Shown here in pieces: positions 44,729-55,832 of a DNA stretch of 64,000 bases (its first letter is position 1; each line of letters opens with the position of its first letter). Source of the DNA: Glebionis coronaria. Lineage: Eukaryota; Streptophyta; Magnoliopsida; Asterales; Asteraceae. A program made the position numbers and the translations under genes. The notes beneath the pieces were generated by a model, which was given only the letters and a program-made list of their open reading frames with translations, was not told the origin of the DNA and did no database searches. The stretch is from the NCBI GenBank assembly GCA_025667525.1, contig CM046878.1:76859696-76923695 (forward strand), given 5' to 3'.

Positions 44729-47700
44729 ATGGGTGATTCGCTTAGAATTGCTTGCCCTTTGCAAGGGGGAGAAGGGTGTGGAGCTGGTAGAGGTGGGCGG
44801 GGGCATTCTAAAAAGTATTTTATCGACCACTTGGGTACTCGCCATTTTAAGACGGATGTGTTGAAGGGAGTTTACAAAGCGCGTATCGCGAATGATTTTT
44901 CCTTTTTTCGGCCCTTGATCTTGCTTTGCATCAAGCGGGGATTTGGTTATGTGGTGAGTGTCTTTGTACGCATACTTTTGGTAAGAATTGTAGACATATG
45001 GATGGTGTTGTGGTTGAGTCTCCAGATTTTGAGGATTGTGCGATTTGGGGGATTGTTTTGCCGGTTTGTTCGCCTAGTGCGGATGTTGATGTTGATCGAG
45101 GTCAGGTTTCGTTGTCAGGTTCTGGGCCTCCCACAGATTGTGACGAGGGTTCTGTTAGAACTGGCTTAGGGGTGGGTTCACTTTGTTTAGATGTTGACCT
45201 CCTTGACCGTTTCTTTTTGACGCGCATACGCACGGTCAAGTGCATCCCGCCTAAGTTGAGGCTTGGTTTTGCTAGGATTTTTCTTAGTGCTCTTGACAAA
45301 GTTTTATCTAGCCCAAGTGATACTGCAGCGTGGGTGGAACTTCTCTTCTTACCGGGTTGTATTTTGGCGGTGTTCGTACCGTCTTGCAGGGCTCAACGTC
45401 GATCTGGTGAGAGGGAGCGTGGTCAGTTTGTTAGTATTTCTAGTGCCATTGCTCGGTGGAGGGATCCTGGGGAGAGGATTGGTTTGATTAGAGATCGTTT
45501 AGGTGGTCTTTCCTTTTCTTCACGTAGGTACTTGAGGTCGAAAGATGCTATGGCGGCTAATATTTCTCAGTGCGAGCGTAAGTTGAGTGATGGCCACTTT
45601 TCAGCGGCTATTAAGGTCCTCACTTCTTCGGGTGTTGCCCCTGATTCTCCTGACACCCTGGGGGATTTGGAGGCTAAGCATCCCTTTGCTTCTCCTCCTG
45701 TTGTGCCTTCTTCTTCCTGTGGGGTGGACACGCTTTTTGTTCGCAAGGATCTGGTATTGAATCGGATTCGAAGTTTTCCCAAAGGTACTTCTTGTGGTCG
45801 AGATGGGCTTAGAGCTCAACATTTTTTAGATGTTTTGGGAGGAGCAGCTTCTGCTGTGGCTGGTGATCTTTTGGTTTCTATCACTGGTGTGGTTAATCTG
45901 TTTCTTTCTGGTAAGTGTCCTAGTCTGCTTGGTGAGTTTATTGCCAGTGCCCCTTTGACTCTGCTTGTTAAGCCTGGAGGGGGCATTCGGCCTATTGCTA
46001 TTGGTACTGTGTGGAGGAGGCTTGTCTCTAAGGTTGCATCTTCTTCTGTTGGGGAATCGATGACCTCTTATCTGCATGATTTTCAGTTTGGTGTGGGGGT
46101 GCCAGGTGGGTGTGAGGCGGTTCTTCATTCTGTCAGCAGGTTTGTGGAGGAGATAGGGGATGAGGCAGGACTTTCTATGCTTTTGGTGGATTTTCAGAAT
46201 GCCTTTAATCTTGTTGATAGGAGCACCATTATTCATGAAGTTCGGCTGAGGTGTCCGGCTATCTCGCCTTGGGTGGAGTTTTGTTATTCTCGGCCAGCTC
46301 GGCTTTATTATGGGGATTCTATTCTTTGGTCTTCTCAGGGGGTTTAGCAGGGTGATCCATTGGGTCCCCTATTATTCTCTCTTGCTCTGCATCCACTTGT
46401 TCATGCTATTCATCAGGCGTGTGAGCTCTCCCTTCATGCATGGTACCTTGATGACGGCACTATTATTGGTGATACTCTTATGGTTGCTAAGGCCTTGGAT
46501 ATTATTAGTGTGGAGGGACCGGCTCGTGGGCTACATCTAAACGTTGATAAGTCTGAGCTTTTCTGGCCGGTGGAGGATCCTCGGGGGTTGGTAGATGGCC
46601 TCTTCCTTGCTTCTATTTCTCGTCCAAGGTCTGGTGTCAAGCTTCTTGGTGGCTCTATTAGTCGTGATTTAGGTTTTGCTGGTAATTTTGTTGCGCGTCG
46701 GGTTTCTAAGGCTATTTCTTTGTTAGAGGCTATTAGGGGGCTTGATGACCCGCAATGTAAACTTCTTCTCCTTCGTTATTGTGCTGGTGTTTCAAAGTTG
46801 GTGTATGCTTTGAGGACTTGCCCCCTGGGTTTCTTGAGGGTGTTTTGTCACAGTTTGATCAGGCCTTACGCGCGTCTTTGGAGTTGATTGTTACGGGTTC
46901 AGGGCCTGGGTTTGGTGATTTGCAGTGGTGTCTTGCTACTCTTCCTATCAGTATTGGTGGCCTAGGGGTCTTATGTGCTGAGGATGTCAGGTGCTTTGCC
47001 TTTATTGCTTCTCGTTTACAGTCTGGTGATTTGCAGGATCGGATTTTGGCGAGGTCTGGGATTGTTTCGCCGGGCCCTATTTTTCAGTCTGCTCTTGATG
47101 CTTTCTCGACCTGTTGTGGTGTCGATCCTCTCTCTGTCACCACTAGCTCTCCTGTCCCCCAGTTTATGAAGTCTTTGGCAAAGAGTTACTTTGGTTTCAT
47201 TGATGGTTGTTTGACGTCGCATTTCGGGTTGAGTCGTCGTCAGGAGGCACTTCTCAGCTGTGTGCGTGCTCCTCATGCGCAAGATTACCTCTTCACTATT
47301 CCGATTGATGGGCTGGGACAGCGGATGAACCCGAGACAGTTTCGTGCGGTATTGTGTTATCGTTTGTCGATTCCTTTATTTCCTGATGGTTCTTTGTGCT
47401 CGGGTTTCCATGTACATCGGATGGATCTGTGGGGTAATCATGCTGTTCATTGCGCTAGTGATTTGGGGGTTAAGTTTCGGCACAATCTTGTTCGTGATGT
47501 GTTGTTTGATATTTGTTCTAAGGTTGGTGTGTCGGTGAGGAAAGAAGCTGATATGGGATTTGTTTCTGATGGTGGGCGTGATCTTCGGCCAGCAGATTTA
47601 TTGCTACACAATTGGTCCCAGGGAAAAGATGCGTGTTTAGATGTTACAGGGGTTTCTCCGTTTGCAGGGGCGGGGTTGGATTCGTGGGTTCCTGGGAGTG

Positions 47701-47897
47701 CTTTGCAGTCGGCTGTTCAGAAGAAGAAGAGGAAGTATTCTTCTATTTGTGCTGAGCATGGTTACTCGTTTATTCCATTCGCCTTCTCGACTTTCGGGGA
47801 GTTTGAGGAGGAGGCGAGGGGTACTCTCTCGCGTCTTAAGCGGTTAGCTGGTTGTCATTATAATGACGCGAGGAGTGGTGGTTTTTTTGATGTCTAG
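44729..47897 (+). pseudogene. Reverse transcriptase with C-terminal nuclease-like domain
   Basis: About 1,055 codons, broken by a frameshift near 44906, an in-frame TAG at 46346-46348 and a frameshift in a C run near 46821. N-terminal: Gly-rich GGEGCGAGRGGRG, then CGECLCTHTFGKNCRH, a possible zinc-binding segment (about residues 70-90). RT domain: PGGGIRPIAIGTVWRRL, motif A LLVDFQNAFNLVD (46181), motif B QGDPLGP directly after the TAG, motif C WYLDDG (46441), then GLHLNVDKSELFWP and GVKLLGG. C-terminal: HAVHC (47439), RHN (47478), RPADLLL (47586) and DVTG (47640), an order like the restriction-like endonuclease of R2-type elements. No AP endonuclease upstream. It resembles unnamed RT proteins I remember from plant, notably Asteraceae, genomes. 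GC content is far above the surroundings. Dead copy. Confidence 0.75.
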
Positions 47898-48024
47898 ACT
47901 TAGTTTTTGTATTCAAAAAGGGGTGGGCGTGCAACTTGTTTCGCGGCTCCCTTCCAATTTTGTATGATTAATAAAATTGGAATTTCGATTAAAAAAAAAT
48001 AAAAAAAAATAAAAATAAAAATAA

Positions 48025-48063
<39 letters not shown>

Positions 48064-48076
48064 TTAAAGTATAAAA
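47898..48076 (+). other. RT element 3' tail
   Basis: After the stop codon at 47895: a short 3' UTR with a stem TTCCAATTTT...AAAATTGGAA (47951-47981), then A-rich tail AAAAAAAAATAAAAAAAAATAAAA grading into (AAT)n to 48062. This looks like the 3' end of a non-LTR retroelement, whose tails are often A-rich simple repeats. A target duplication cannot be told apart from the AAT-rich surroundings. Confidence 0.55.
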
Positions 48077-49819
48077 TTATAATTAGAAAAAATTTCATGT
48101 TTGGTCCCTATCGTTTACACCAAACATCAAGTATGGTCCTTATCTCAAACTAAGTCCGCAGATCGTCCCTATCGTTTACACTTTGGATCAAAAATTATCC
48201 CTATCTTGGATGGGAGTTAGTTTTGCTCGTTAAGTGGTATAAGTGGAGGGGTATTTTAGGGTGTTTTTACTTTTTCCCATGCATTAAATGCAAACACTCA
48301 CCCAATTTCTTCACATTCGATCACGACACATAATCAAAACACTCCCCCTCCATTAAAACCTGGAAACAAAATTACCACAACCATCACTGATCTCTATCTT
48401 CACAACCTCCGTTCACTCATCCGACCCGAAATCGAATCCGTTTCTCATTTCATCTCAAAATAAAACCATATACACACAAATATCACCTAGAATCTCTTGG
48501 CGTGAAACTCTGAGTTTACCCCAATACATAAAACAACGGCACCATCCAACCATCATCAGAAATTCATTACCTCATAATCCACCTGAATATTCTGGCGATA
48601 ATATTGGAACATCAATGGTTCCGGTGACTAAGAATGGCACCAGATCTAACCAGAACAATCTAGACACAAAAACGCCATCACCAATGGAGGAACAAGTAGC
48701 AAAGAGAAGGAGACCTTTATTTAAAGATCTTGAAGTCACAACTACAACATTCGTTTTTGGGGCCATATGTCAATTGAAATGGACAGATCTTGGTTGGTAA
48801 TTTTTGTAGGTTTTCTTGATCATATTATTTATAAAAAAATGAAGATTAATTTTGTTGGTGATTTGGAATGAAGATCTCGGTGATATGACTAGATTAGGAA
48901 AAAATGAGAGGCGTTATGTTTGTGAATATTATTAATTTTCTTTGTATTTAATCCTACCTTAATAGATGCGTTTTTCTCTCTTCCTCCACATACGTTTTTT
49001 TCTCTTCCTTTTGTGTTCATCATTATCTTCACGTGACCTCAATGAATGTTTTATATATTTAACAACAATCTAAATATTTTATTGACGTGGTTCTCATTTT
49101 CTCACCGAATTCCATCCACTTCCGTGTGGCGTTCTTGGTTGTGACTGCTGTCGGTGAGTAGTGACTACTGCCAAACCGAAGATGATTATTACTGTTGATG
49201 AGCTGGTGGGGAAAGTCAATGGGTTTGGGATCCCGATTATAGTATTCAACCTCACAACATTGAACGATGGCACCATGTAAACCCATTGATAGATCTTCTC
49301 TATCTATGATAAAAGTCGAAACTTCAAGAACCATTCAAGATTTTAAGATGGGTAAAAGTGAGAAACATTTGGAAGGCATCACCCTGATTGCATCCTCAGT
49401 GGAGGAGTTGACTGGATTCAGTGGTGTATTGAGAGGGGGTGAAGGAAAGGTCGGAAGGGATAAGAGGGTTTGTGATGATAGTATCATTGTGATTTTTGTG
49501 TGAGGATAAGAAACTGGTTAGTAGTTGCTTTGTATACATCTTTTAGTAGTTGCTTTGAATGATTGTAGCAAGATCTAATGGTGATGGAGAGAGATATGTG
49601 AGAGAAAAAGATTAAAAGAAAAAAAAGAGTAAAGGACCATAATACCCCTCCACTTATACCACTTAACGAGCAAAACTAACTCCCATCCAAGATAGGGACC
49701 ATTTTTTATCCAAAGTGTAAACGATAGGGACTATCTGCGGACTTAGTTTGAGATAGGGACCATACTTGATGGTTGATGTAAACGATATGGATCAAACATG
49801 AAATTTTTTCTTATAATTA
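48077..49819. mobile_element. Mutator-like element with 9-bp duplication
   Basis: The element is 48086-49810 (1725 bp), flanked by a perfect TTATAATTA duplication (48077-48085, 49811-49819). Long terminal inverted repeats of about 165 bp (48086-48250, 49645-49810) begin GAAAAAATTTCATG. They carry the words GTCCCTATCGTTTACAC, AACTAAGTCCGCAGAT and GGGAGTTAGTTTTGCTCGTTAAG typical of plant MULEs. No transposase: the 1.4-kb interior is different in composition and could be captured host DNA. It is inserted in the Tourist-like element. Confidence 0.9.
48251..49644. other. MULE interior, no transposase
   Basis: Contains frames of 60-90 codons on both strands (48572-48800, 49059-49334, 49267-49503) but none with a recognisable domain. 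The CCAATGGAGGAACAAG / TTCATCTCAAAATAAAACC region (48400-48800) has a more genic composition and may be a captured gene fragment (Pack-MULE). I cannot name a source gene. Confidence 0.45.
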
Positions 49820-50043
49820 TAATGTAATTCAAAACATTTCATGCAACTTTTTATGTAATCCGAATTACAACCTTTAATGTAATTGTAATGTCTCAATTAC
49901 AATTACGACGCATACCAAACACGTTATGTAATGTAAAGTGATTACGACTCCCTTCGTTCTGTGAACTAAGCGGGCTATTTAATGTAATTGAATTAAAATC
50001 GCGTTCAATTACATCGAATTACAATGAACCAAAAAGGGCCTTA

Positions 50044-50951
50044 GTGTTATTAGTGTGTTTGATGAAAGTAATTACTACTGAAATTAAAGTTCTTGTTGTA
50101 GATAAAGACCAACGAAAACTAAAAAAACTGATTATTTCTATAAGTTACATTATATATCATTTGATTTTAAAAGGTTAAAAGCAATTAGATGTGTACTCAA
50201 TATAGATATAAATGAAAATTGTTTATCGGTAGATAGTTATCGATATGTTAATAACTCGGTAATCGAACTGATAACTCTATGATTTGACTCAGTTGACTTA
50301 GTATTAAATTCGTGACTCGACTGATTGATTTGATGATCGAACTCGTGACTTGATGGGCATTTGCTTGACTCTACAAGTTTTTTTTGAAAAAGGTTCTCCT
50401 ATTGAAAATTTGACTTTAAAAAAAAAAGTAATGCATCCTTTTAAATTATGCAAGGAAATATTTGATCAAGTAAAATTCTATTTATATTAAGAGATCAAAA
50501 TTGAAAGCGTCGTTGGTGCAATAAACAAAGTTGTCGGTGCAGTTAAGTGCATCGGTTGCTTAGTTTAGTGTATCGGTTAGACTAGACGCTCTCTTTTGTC
50601 AATTAGTGGTAAAAGTTTTAATCTGTTAGGAGAACTTAAATTTTAAATTCAAAATTATTTTATTGATTAAAATATTTTTTTTAAGGCGAGTTAATAGTTA
50701 GTAATTCGAGCCCACAGTGACATCCAATCGGACGGTATGCAAGCCTCAAACCTTCTCATTTAAGAGATAAACCCCACTTCTGTTTCTATTTATTTCAGGC
50801 CCTTAAAGTATTTTAGTAAGACTCAAAATTGAGACCTCTCCAAGATTACCTCATCGAGGTTACCCTTGGTTATATTTTTATTTAGAAAATACTTTGTAAT
50901 ATTTTATACACTTTATGTATATTTTATAAAATGTTAATTCTAAGAGACTTA
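50044..50951. other. Intergenic region
   Basis: No gene. AT-rich with clustered GACTTGAC/GACTCGACT-like words at 50270-50370 and GTGCATCGGTTGC/GTGTATCGGTTAG pairs at 50545-50580. Confidence 0.5.
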
Positions 50952-51287
50952 GGTGTTGTTTAGTTGGGGGAAAATATCACACTTTTCTAGAAAAAATTTC
51001 CTTATAAAAATAGAAAAATAAAAAACTTGTTTAGTTGCACTTTTGTTCAAACATTTATCAAAAATAAGAAATTTTCATTTTCCACTTTTTTATAGAAAAA
51101 TATAAAACATCATTTTATACATTTTTATTTTTCTCCTTTTCATCTAAATATTTCTTCAATTTTTGAAAAAAAAAATCATCTAAACAAATTTTCAAAATTT
51201 TCAACTCTTCTTTAGAAAAGAAATCATCCCATTCTTTTGAAATTTAAAAATAAAAAAAATATAAAACTTTTCACAACTAAACAGCCC
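50952..51287. mobile_element. Probable MITE
   Basis: GGTGTTGTTTAGTTGG at the left and the complement of GGGCTGTTTAGTTGTG at the right form inverted ends 336 bp apart. The interior is AT-rich with self-complementary AAAAATAGAAAAATA / TTTTCTTTAG-like parts. The left flank is TTA but the right flank is ATT, so the TTA duplication of Tourist elements is not preserved. Confidence 0.5.
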
Positions 51288-51480
51288 ATTCATTTTCTTT
51301 AGATCACTTTGCAAGTATATAATTTGTTTATACATATCTTAATTAATAATGCCGGAATAAATATTAACAACTAAAAATTTGCTTTCGTTTAATTTTATAT
51401 AGAACGTTTTTGCATTTTGTAATTGTCAAAACGTCGAGAAGTCGAAAAATATAAATAACAATTTTACAATATTATTTTTA

Positions 51481-51520
51481 CTAGCCTTTAGACCCGTCCA
51501 ATAGACGGGCTAGCTTTAAA
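51481..51520 (-). mobile_element. Helitron-like 3' terminus
   Basis: On the minus strand a stem GCCCGTC-TATT-GGACGGGT is followed after 8 bases by CTAG and then T. Hairpin, about ten bases, CTRR, and insertion before T are the hallmarks of a Helitron 3' end. The body would extend to the right on the plus strand; its 5' TC end was not found. Confidence 0.45.
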
Positions 51521-52182
51521 TATATATTTTTTAGTGAAAATTGAAGTTATGTGTGTTTGTATTAAAAGTTTAGTATACGTAGTATTAATTGTGACATTAA
51601 TATTTTAATAACGTAGCATAAAATGGAAAAAAAAAATAATGTAGTTTAAGATATTTTATATATTTAAGAATATTATGAGTTAATTGAATCTGCATACGTT
51701 AACGTTATGAATAAGTTTGTTACATTAAAAAATTTAGAATTTTAATAATATTGTATAAATATTTTCTATATTTTTTGAATTTTATGAGGTAATAAATTTT
51801 GTATATGTTAATGTTATGAATAACTTTTTTACATTAATTTTTTTTTGAAATTAATATTATTGTTAAGTTTTTTTTTAGCAAAAACATTATAGTTAAATAT
51901 TTTATAGAAATGATTTTGTTTTGTAAGTTTTGTGGTAAAGTGTATTCTAGCAAAAGTAAGACAAAAGCTTAATCCTGGTATTAACTTTTTGTCACTGTAT
52001 ATAGCTCAGTCCAAAACTTGACAGTCCGAATATCTAAAAATATTTTCATTTTATTAAGACAAACTATTGTGAATCATTTGTAATTCCTATTTTTCTTTTT
52101 GAAACATTTTATAGAAACCTTTTAATAAATTACATGTGTCATTTTAATAAAATTTTGTATATAATACATTGTTTCACTATTA
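51521..52182. other. AT-rich sequence, possible Helitron body
   Basis: No ORF. If the 3' terminus at 51481 is real this is a non-autonomous Helitron interior. Repeated GTTATGAATAA / TTACATTAA words occur near 51700 and 51815. Confidence 0.35.
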
Positions 52183-52222
52183 TCTATACTTATTATTATA
52201 TAAAAGGTGTATATTCCCTTCC
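52183..52222 (+). mobile_element. Possible Helitron 5' terminus
   Basis: A|TCTATACTTATTATTATATAAAAGG resembles the 5' TCTATACTA...AAAAG start of plant Helitrons. Only 40 bases are seen before LTR E interrupts. Orientation is opposite to the terminus at 51481, so they are not two ends of one element. Confidence 0.3.
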
Positions 52223-52339
52223 TGTAACACCCCCAGATCGGGTATCACAGTGGTGGATCGAGGAGCAAATAGCTTACAAAGCACGGATCATAATTATATG
52301 ATTTTTGAAATACAATTGATGTAAACATTAATTTGATAC
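52223..52339 (-). repeat. LTR E, left part
   Basis: TGTAACACCCCCAGATCGGG at 52223 is the same kind of LTR end as in C and D. There is no primer site to the left, so this is the outer end of a 3' LTR (minus orientation) or a solo LTR. A2 is inserted after 117 bp, with GATAC duplicated (52335-52339, 61889-61893). Confidence 0.65.
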
Positions 52340-53937
52340 TGTTAATGCAAGTGATGCCTAAAAACATTATTAGTGTTAATAATCTTTCTTAGTTTTGATC
52401 ACAACAAACCATACAACACATTTAGTGTAAAACACAAAATGAATTATTTAACTAACACTATCATCAAGGTAATAATCATATCACTAACCTTTCTTAATCA
52501 TACTTAGTGATCATCAAAATGATTATCCTTAAAACTCACTTTTGTTAATATGACAAAAGACTTTTTAATAAACTTTCTTTTTTAGAAAATGTTTTAGTAA
52601 AATGGAAAATGAAAATTTGAAAATAGCATATTCCAAATGCTGTTAAAATATCCTTTGAAGGTTTCAAATACCTCAGATATTCCCACCCCACTAAAAGACA
52701 AAAAACGGAGCGTAGTCTAGTGGCGGTACCTTAAGTACCTACGCGGTTCCTTAGCGATATGGAACCGCGGGGTGAGATAAGGTACCGCGCACAGCTAGCC
52801 GTTATAGATCCGTTATACTTTGTCTCCTTTAAATAGTGGGTCAAACCTCATTTTCCAGCAAGCCTCTTGGACGTTTTTCTCAGCCCTCTTTCTATTTTCT
52901 ATAGCATAATCATTAGTAAATGATCACTTAAATTGTTAAGGATGTTTACATATGATTATCCTCTTGATCCCCTCTTTTACCTTGTCCAATGAGAAGATCA
53001 CTCACTCACTAGTGTTGTGATAAAGATGAATATATGAGCTAGTCATATTCATCATGATACCCTTTTTGTTTTAGGTCAATCCAATGTATTTATGAATACT
53101 TGGACTAGTTGTGTTCATCCAAGTTATTTGTGGATACTTGGATTTGTTGTGTACATCTATTGCATATGTGTTTGCTTGGATTTGTGTTGTGCAAATCCAA
53201 GCTACATGTGTGTACTTGGATAAGTCTAGTTGAGTTGTAATAGATTTGATTAGGAGTTCTCACTAAACTATAAAGTGATGTGGTTGTGTCTTGTGAGTTC
53301 TCACTAAACTATAAAGTGACTAGTAGTTGTGTTGTGTGAAGTTCTCACTTAGCTTCAAAGTGAAGAGTCGTGAAGATTGGTTCTAGCTTTCGATTAGAAC
53401 TCGACATCTAGCCTTTTGTCGTAAAATGGTGAAGTAGGCAACGTCGTGAAGATTGGTTCTACCTTAAGATTAGAACCCGACATCTAGCCTTGTGTCGTTA
53501 AATTGTGAAGTAGGCAACGTTGTGTAGATTGGTCCTAGCTAAAGATTAGGTCTCGACATTTAGCTTAGTGTCGGAAAATAATGTAAGCAACGATGTAAGG
53601 TTTTCTCCGCCGAGAAGGGAGCTTGTGGATATAGTGGAAATATCGAGTAGGTGTACTCGAGGAGTGGAGTAGAAACGAGGATAGAGCCTCGTTGTCGAAC
53701 CACTATAAATCTTGGTGTCTTCCCACTAGGTTGTCTCCTTCATTACTCTTTACTTATTTCATTATCATTACACTTACCTATTATCTTTGCTAGTGCATTT
53801 GAATTGAACCTAATTATTATGCAACTTAGCCTCAAGTAAAAGATAGTTTTGATACAAACCAAATTGAAAGTAATTTTAATTTGGTCACTAGTCGAAGAGA
53901 AACTATTCAACCCCCCCCCCCCCTTCTAGTTTCTACA
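52340..53937 (+). repeat. A2 5' LTR
   Basis: 1598 bp, TGTTAATGCAAG...TTTCTACA. Module 52723-52788, TATA-like box 52828-52835, triplicated repeats about 53075-53600, hairpins near 53642 (first stem weakened by C to A), 13-C tract 53911-53923. Confidence 0.92.
52723..52788 (+). promoter_or_regulatory. Quadruple half-site module (A2 5' LTR)
   Basis: GCGGTACCTTA (52723), GCGGTTCCTTA (52743), TATGGAACCGC (52758), TAAGGTACCGC (52778); spacing 20, 15, 20. The outer pair GCGGTACCTTA/TAAGGTACCGC is exactly complementary, whereas in A1 the first site is GCGGAACCTTA. Confidence 0.85.
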
Positions 53938-53939
53938 AT

Positions 53940-53951
53940 TGGTATCAGAGC
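53940..53951 (+). other. A2 primer-binding site
   Basis: TGGTATCAGAGC, complementary to initiator-Met tRNA, two bases after the LTR end. Confidence 0.9.
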
Positions 53952-55081
53952 GATGGTCACTCAAGATCTTTGAAGTATATTGTACTTTGAAACTTGGATC
54001 GATCCATTGTCTCCTCAAATTAGAAGGTCTAGTTGTACTATAGTTTCTCTTTGGTCAAAATTATTTTTTCCTTTGAAAATAGGTCTTTTAATTGGTAATA
54101 TTGCATCCCACTTAGATTAATAGCCTTTATACATTTTAGATCTACTCTTGAAATGTATCTACTAGATTGCATCTTGTTTTGTGTAGGTACTCATGAAGAT
54201 CAATCATTGAATTGGTTGCGGATTGAGTTACTTGCACTTGTAGAAGACTTATCATCATCGATTTTAAATATCTTTGAATGATGAGTGGAATTGATACTAG
54301 TCATTGAAGACTTAGTATTCATGATAGTCACTCTTGGGGTTTGCATTGATGGATTGGAATGCTTTTGTGGCCAAGGTACGCTTTCGTTCTTCCACACGCC
54401 CTTTTGATCATTCTTTTGATCATTACTTGACTATGTGCTTGTTCTCGGCATCCTTGCCTTGACATTTATTTGTGGTTTGTGTTTCTTTTCCTTTATCCTC
54501 TCAAACCTTCATTTCTTGGATACTTGACTCACTATGGTGATGTAGAGTGAGTTAGTAGAAGCTTAAAGTATCAAGCATGATTTCCATGGTTTGCACCCAT
54601 ACGGTTAGTAGGCCCTTTGTGGGAGAGAAAGTGAATCAATACCTTGCTCATATTTTGGTTTAGACTAAGACTATTATTGAAAGTGATCTTAGTCTATACT
54701 TGAATAATTGCTTTGTGTTTATTCATTACCAAAGCCGTTTAACATTTCGCCGGAAAGGCACGTCTTAAACCATTATATATGACACAAGCTCTTAGTTACC
54801 ACTAGTTGAAGATTGTCATTAATCCCTTGAGCATTGGTCCTAGTCTTGATTCACTTCCCTTGACTTCTCTCCACTTTGTCGTTTTGCTACGAGTAGTCGT
54901 TTGTCCGTTTCGGTTCTTTTCGATCTTGATTCAACTCGTAATCCTTCATTAAAACATATTGCCTAGTGTTTATGATGATCCAATGATATTCTAAAAGGCT
55001 CATGATATAATTTTAAGTATTTTAGAAAAACTTGGTTTTTAAAATTTGGCGTTTTTCTTTGATAAAAACCAGCCTCTGTAG
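53952..55081 (+). other. A2 leader without coding capacity
   Basis: Aligns with 4582-5710 of A1. No frame is kept between the copies. It takes the place normally occupied by gag. Confidence 0.65.
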
Positions 55082-55136
55082 GCGGTTCTTTATCTCAGCG
55101 GCTCAAACCCGCGGTTCCTTATCGATAAGGTACCGC
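55082..55136 (+). promoter_or_regulatory. Half-site module ahead of A2 ORF1
   Basis: GCGGTTCTTTA (55082), partial GCGGCTCAAAC (55098), GCGGTTCCTTA (55111), TAAGGTACCGC (55126). The inner pair lies in a near-perfect 32-base palindrome from CCCGCGG to CCGCGGG around TCGA. Confidence 0.8.
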
Positions 55137-55330
55137 GGGCAGTAACTTTTGTCAGAGCGCCAGTTTGATTATTTTATTCCTTTTCAAAACACTGTCTCTC
55201 TCCCAAAAACACACAGCGACGGTTTTCTTGTTTTTCCACCATTGTTGAAGCTTCCAAAACCTTCAATCACTCAAATTAATTGATTCCAAGTTATGGGTTT
55301 CACTCATCCTTCATCTAACATCAATTAATT

Positions 55331-55823
55331 GTAAGTATTTTCTTTCAAATTCATCTATTTTGTTCTAGGGTTCATCCTTTCATAACTAGGGATTTTTAAA
55401 ATTGAAATTGAATTAAAACCTTAATAGGAATGTGGGTTGACATGGTTATTTTACTATGATTCTTTAGGTTGATATTCATTAAGATTTCACTAAAACCCAC
55501 TTGTAGAACAAATCTGAATTTTGATTAATCATTTTTGATTAAAAGATGGATTTGAGATGAACCCATGAACAAGTAGGTAATGACATTGTTAATGCTTACC
55601 TAAAAACCTTGTTTTGAAAAACCAATGTTCTAATCCATTGTTGATCTAACATAGATCATGTGTTCTTGGTTAATGATGGAATAGACACATTGTGAACATG
55701 AGAATGATATGGACTCAATCCTATGTTTGTCAAGAAATTGATATAACACATTCTCATATTTTTGATCTTTGATTTTATTTTTCATATGAGTGATTGGAGA
55801 AATATTTTCTTTTGTTTATTTAG
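55331..55823 (+). other. Probable 5'-UTR intron before A2 ORF1
   Basis: Donor GTAAGT at 55331, acceptor TTTATTTAG ending 55823, nine bases before the ORF1 start. Length 493 versus 494 in A1. Confidence 0.5.
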
Positions 55824-55832
55824 GTACTAATC

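Larger units (their letters stand above)
43053..50043 (+). mobile_element. Tourist-like element with nested insertions
   Basis: The left end GGTCTGTTTGGTTAG (43056) and the complement of the right end, GGCCCTTTTTGGTT (to 50040), are inverted and flanked by TTA (43053-43055, 50041-50043). TTA duplications and GGCCTGTTTGG-type ends define Tourist/PIF-Harbinger elements. Inverted similarity continues inward (GCGGGCTT / TAGCCCGCTTAG; ACGTGTTTGGT on both sides). The element's own sequence is about 0.9 kb: 43056 to about 43740, a few bases around 48066, and 49820-50040. The rest is a reverse-transcriptase element and a MULE inserted inside. No Harbinger transposase is present. Confidence 0.7.
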
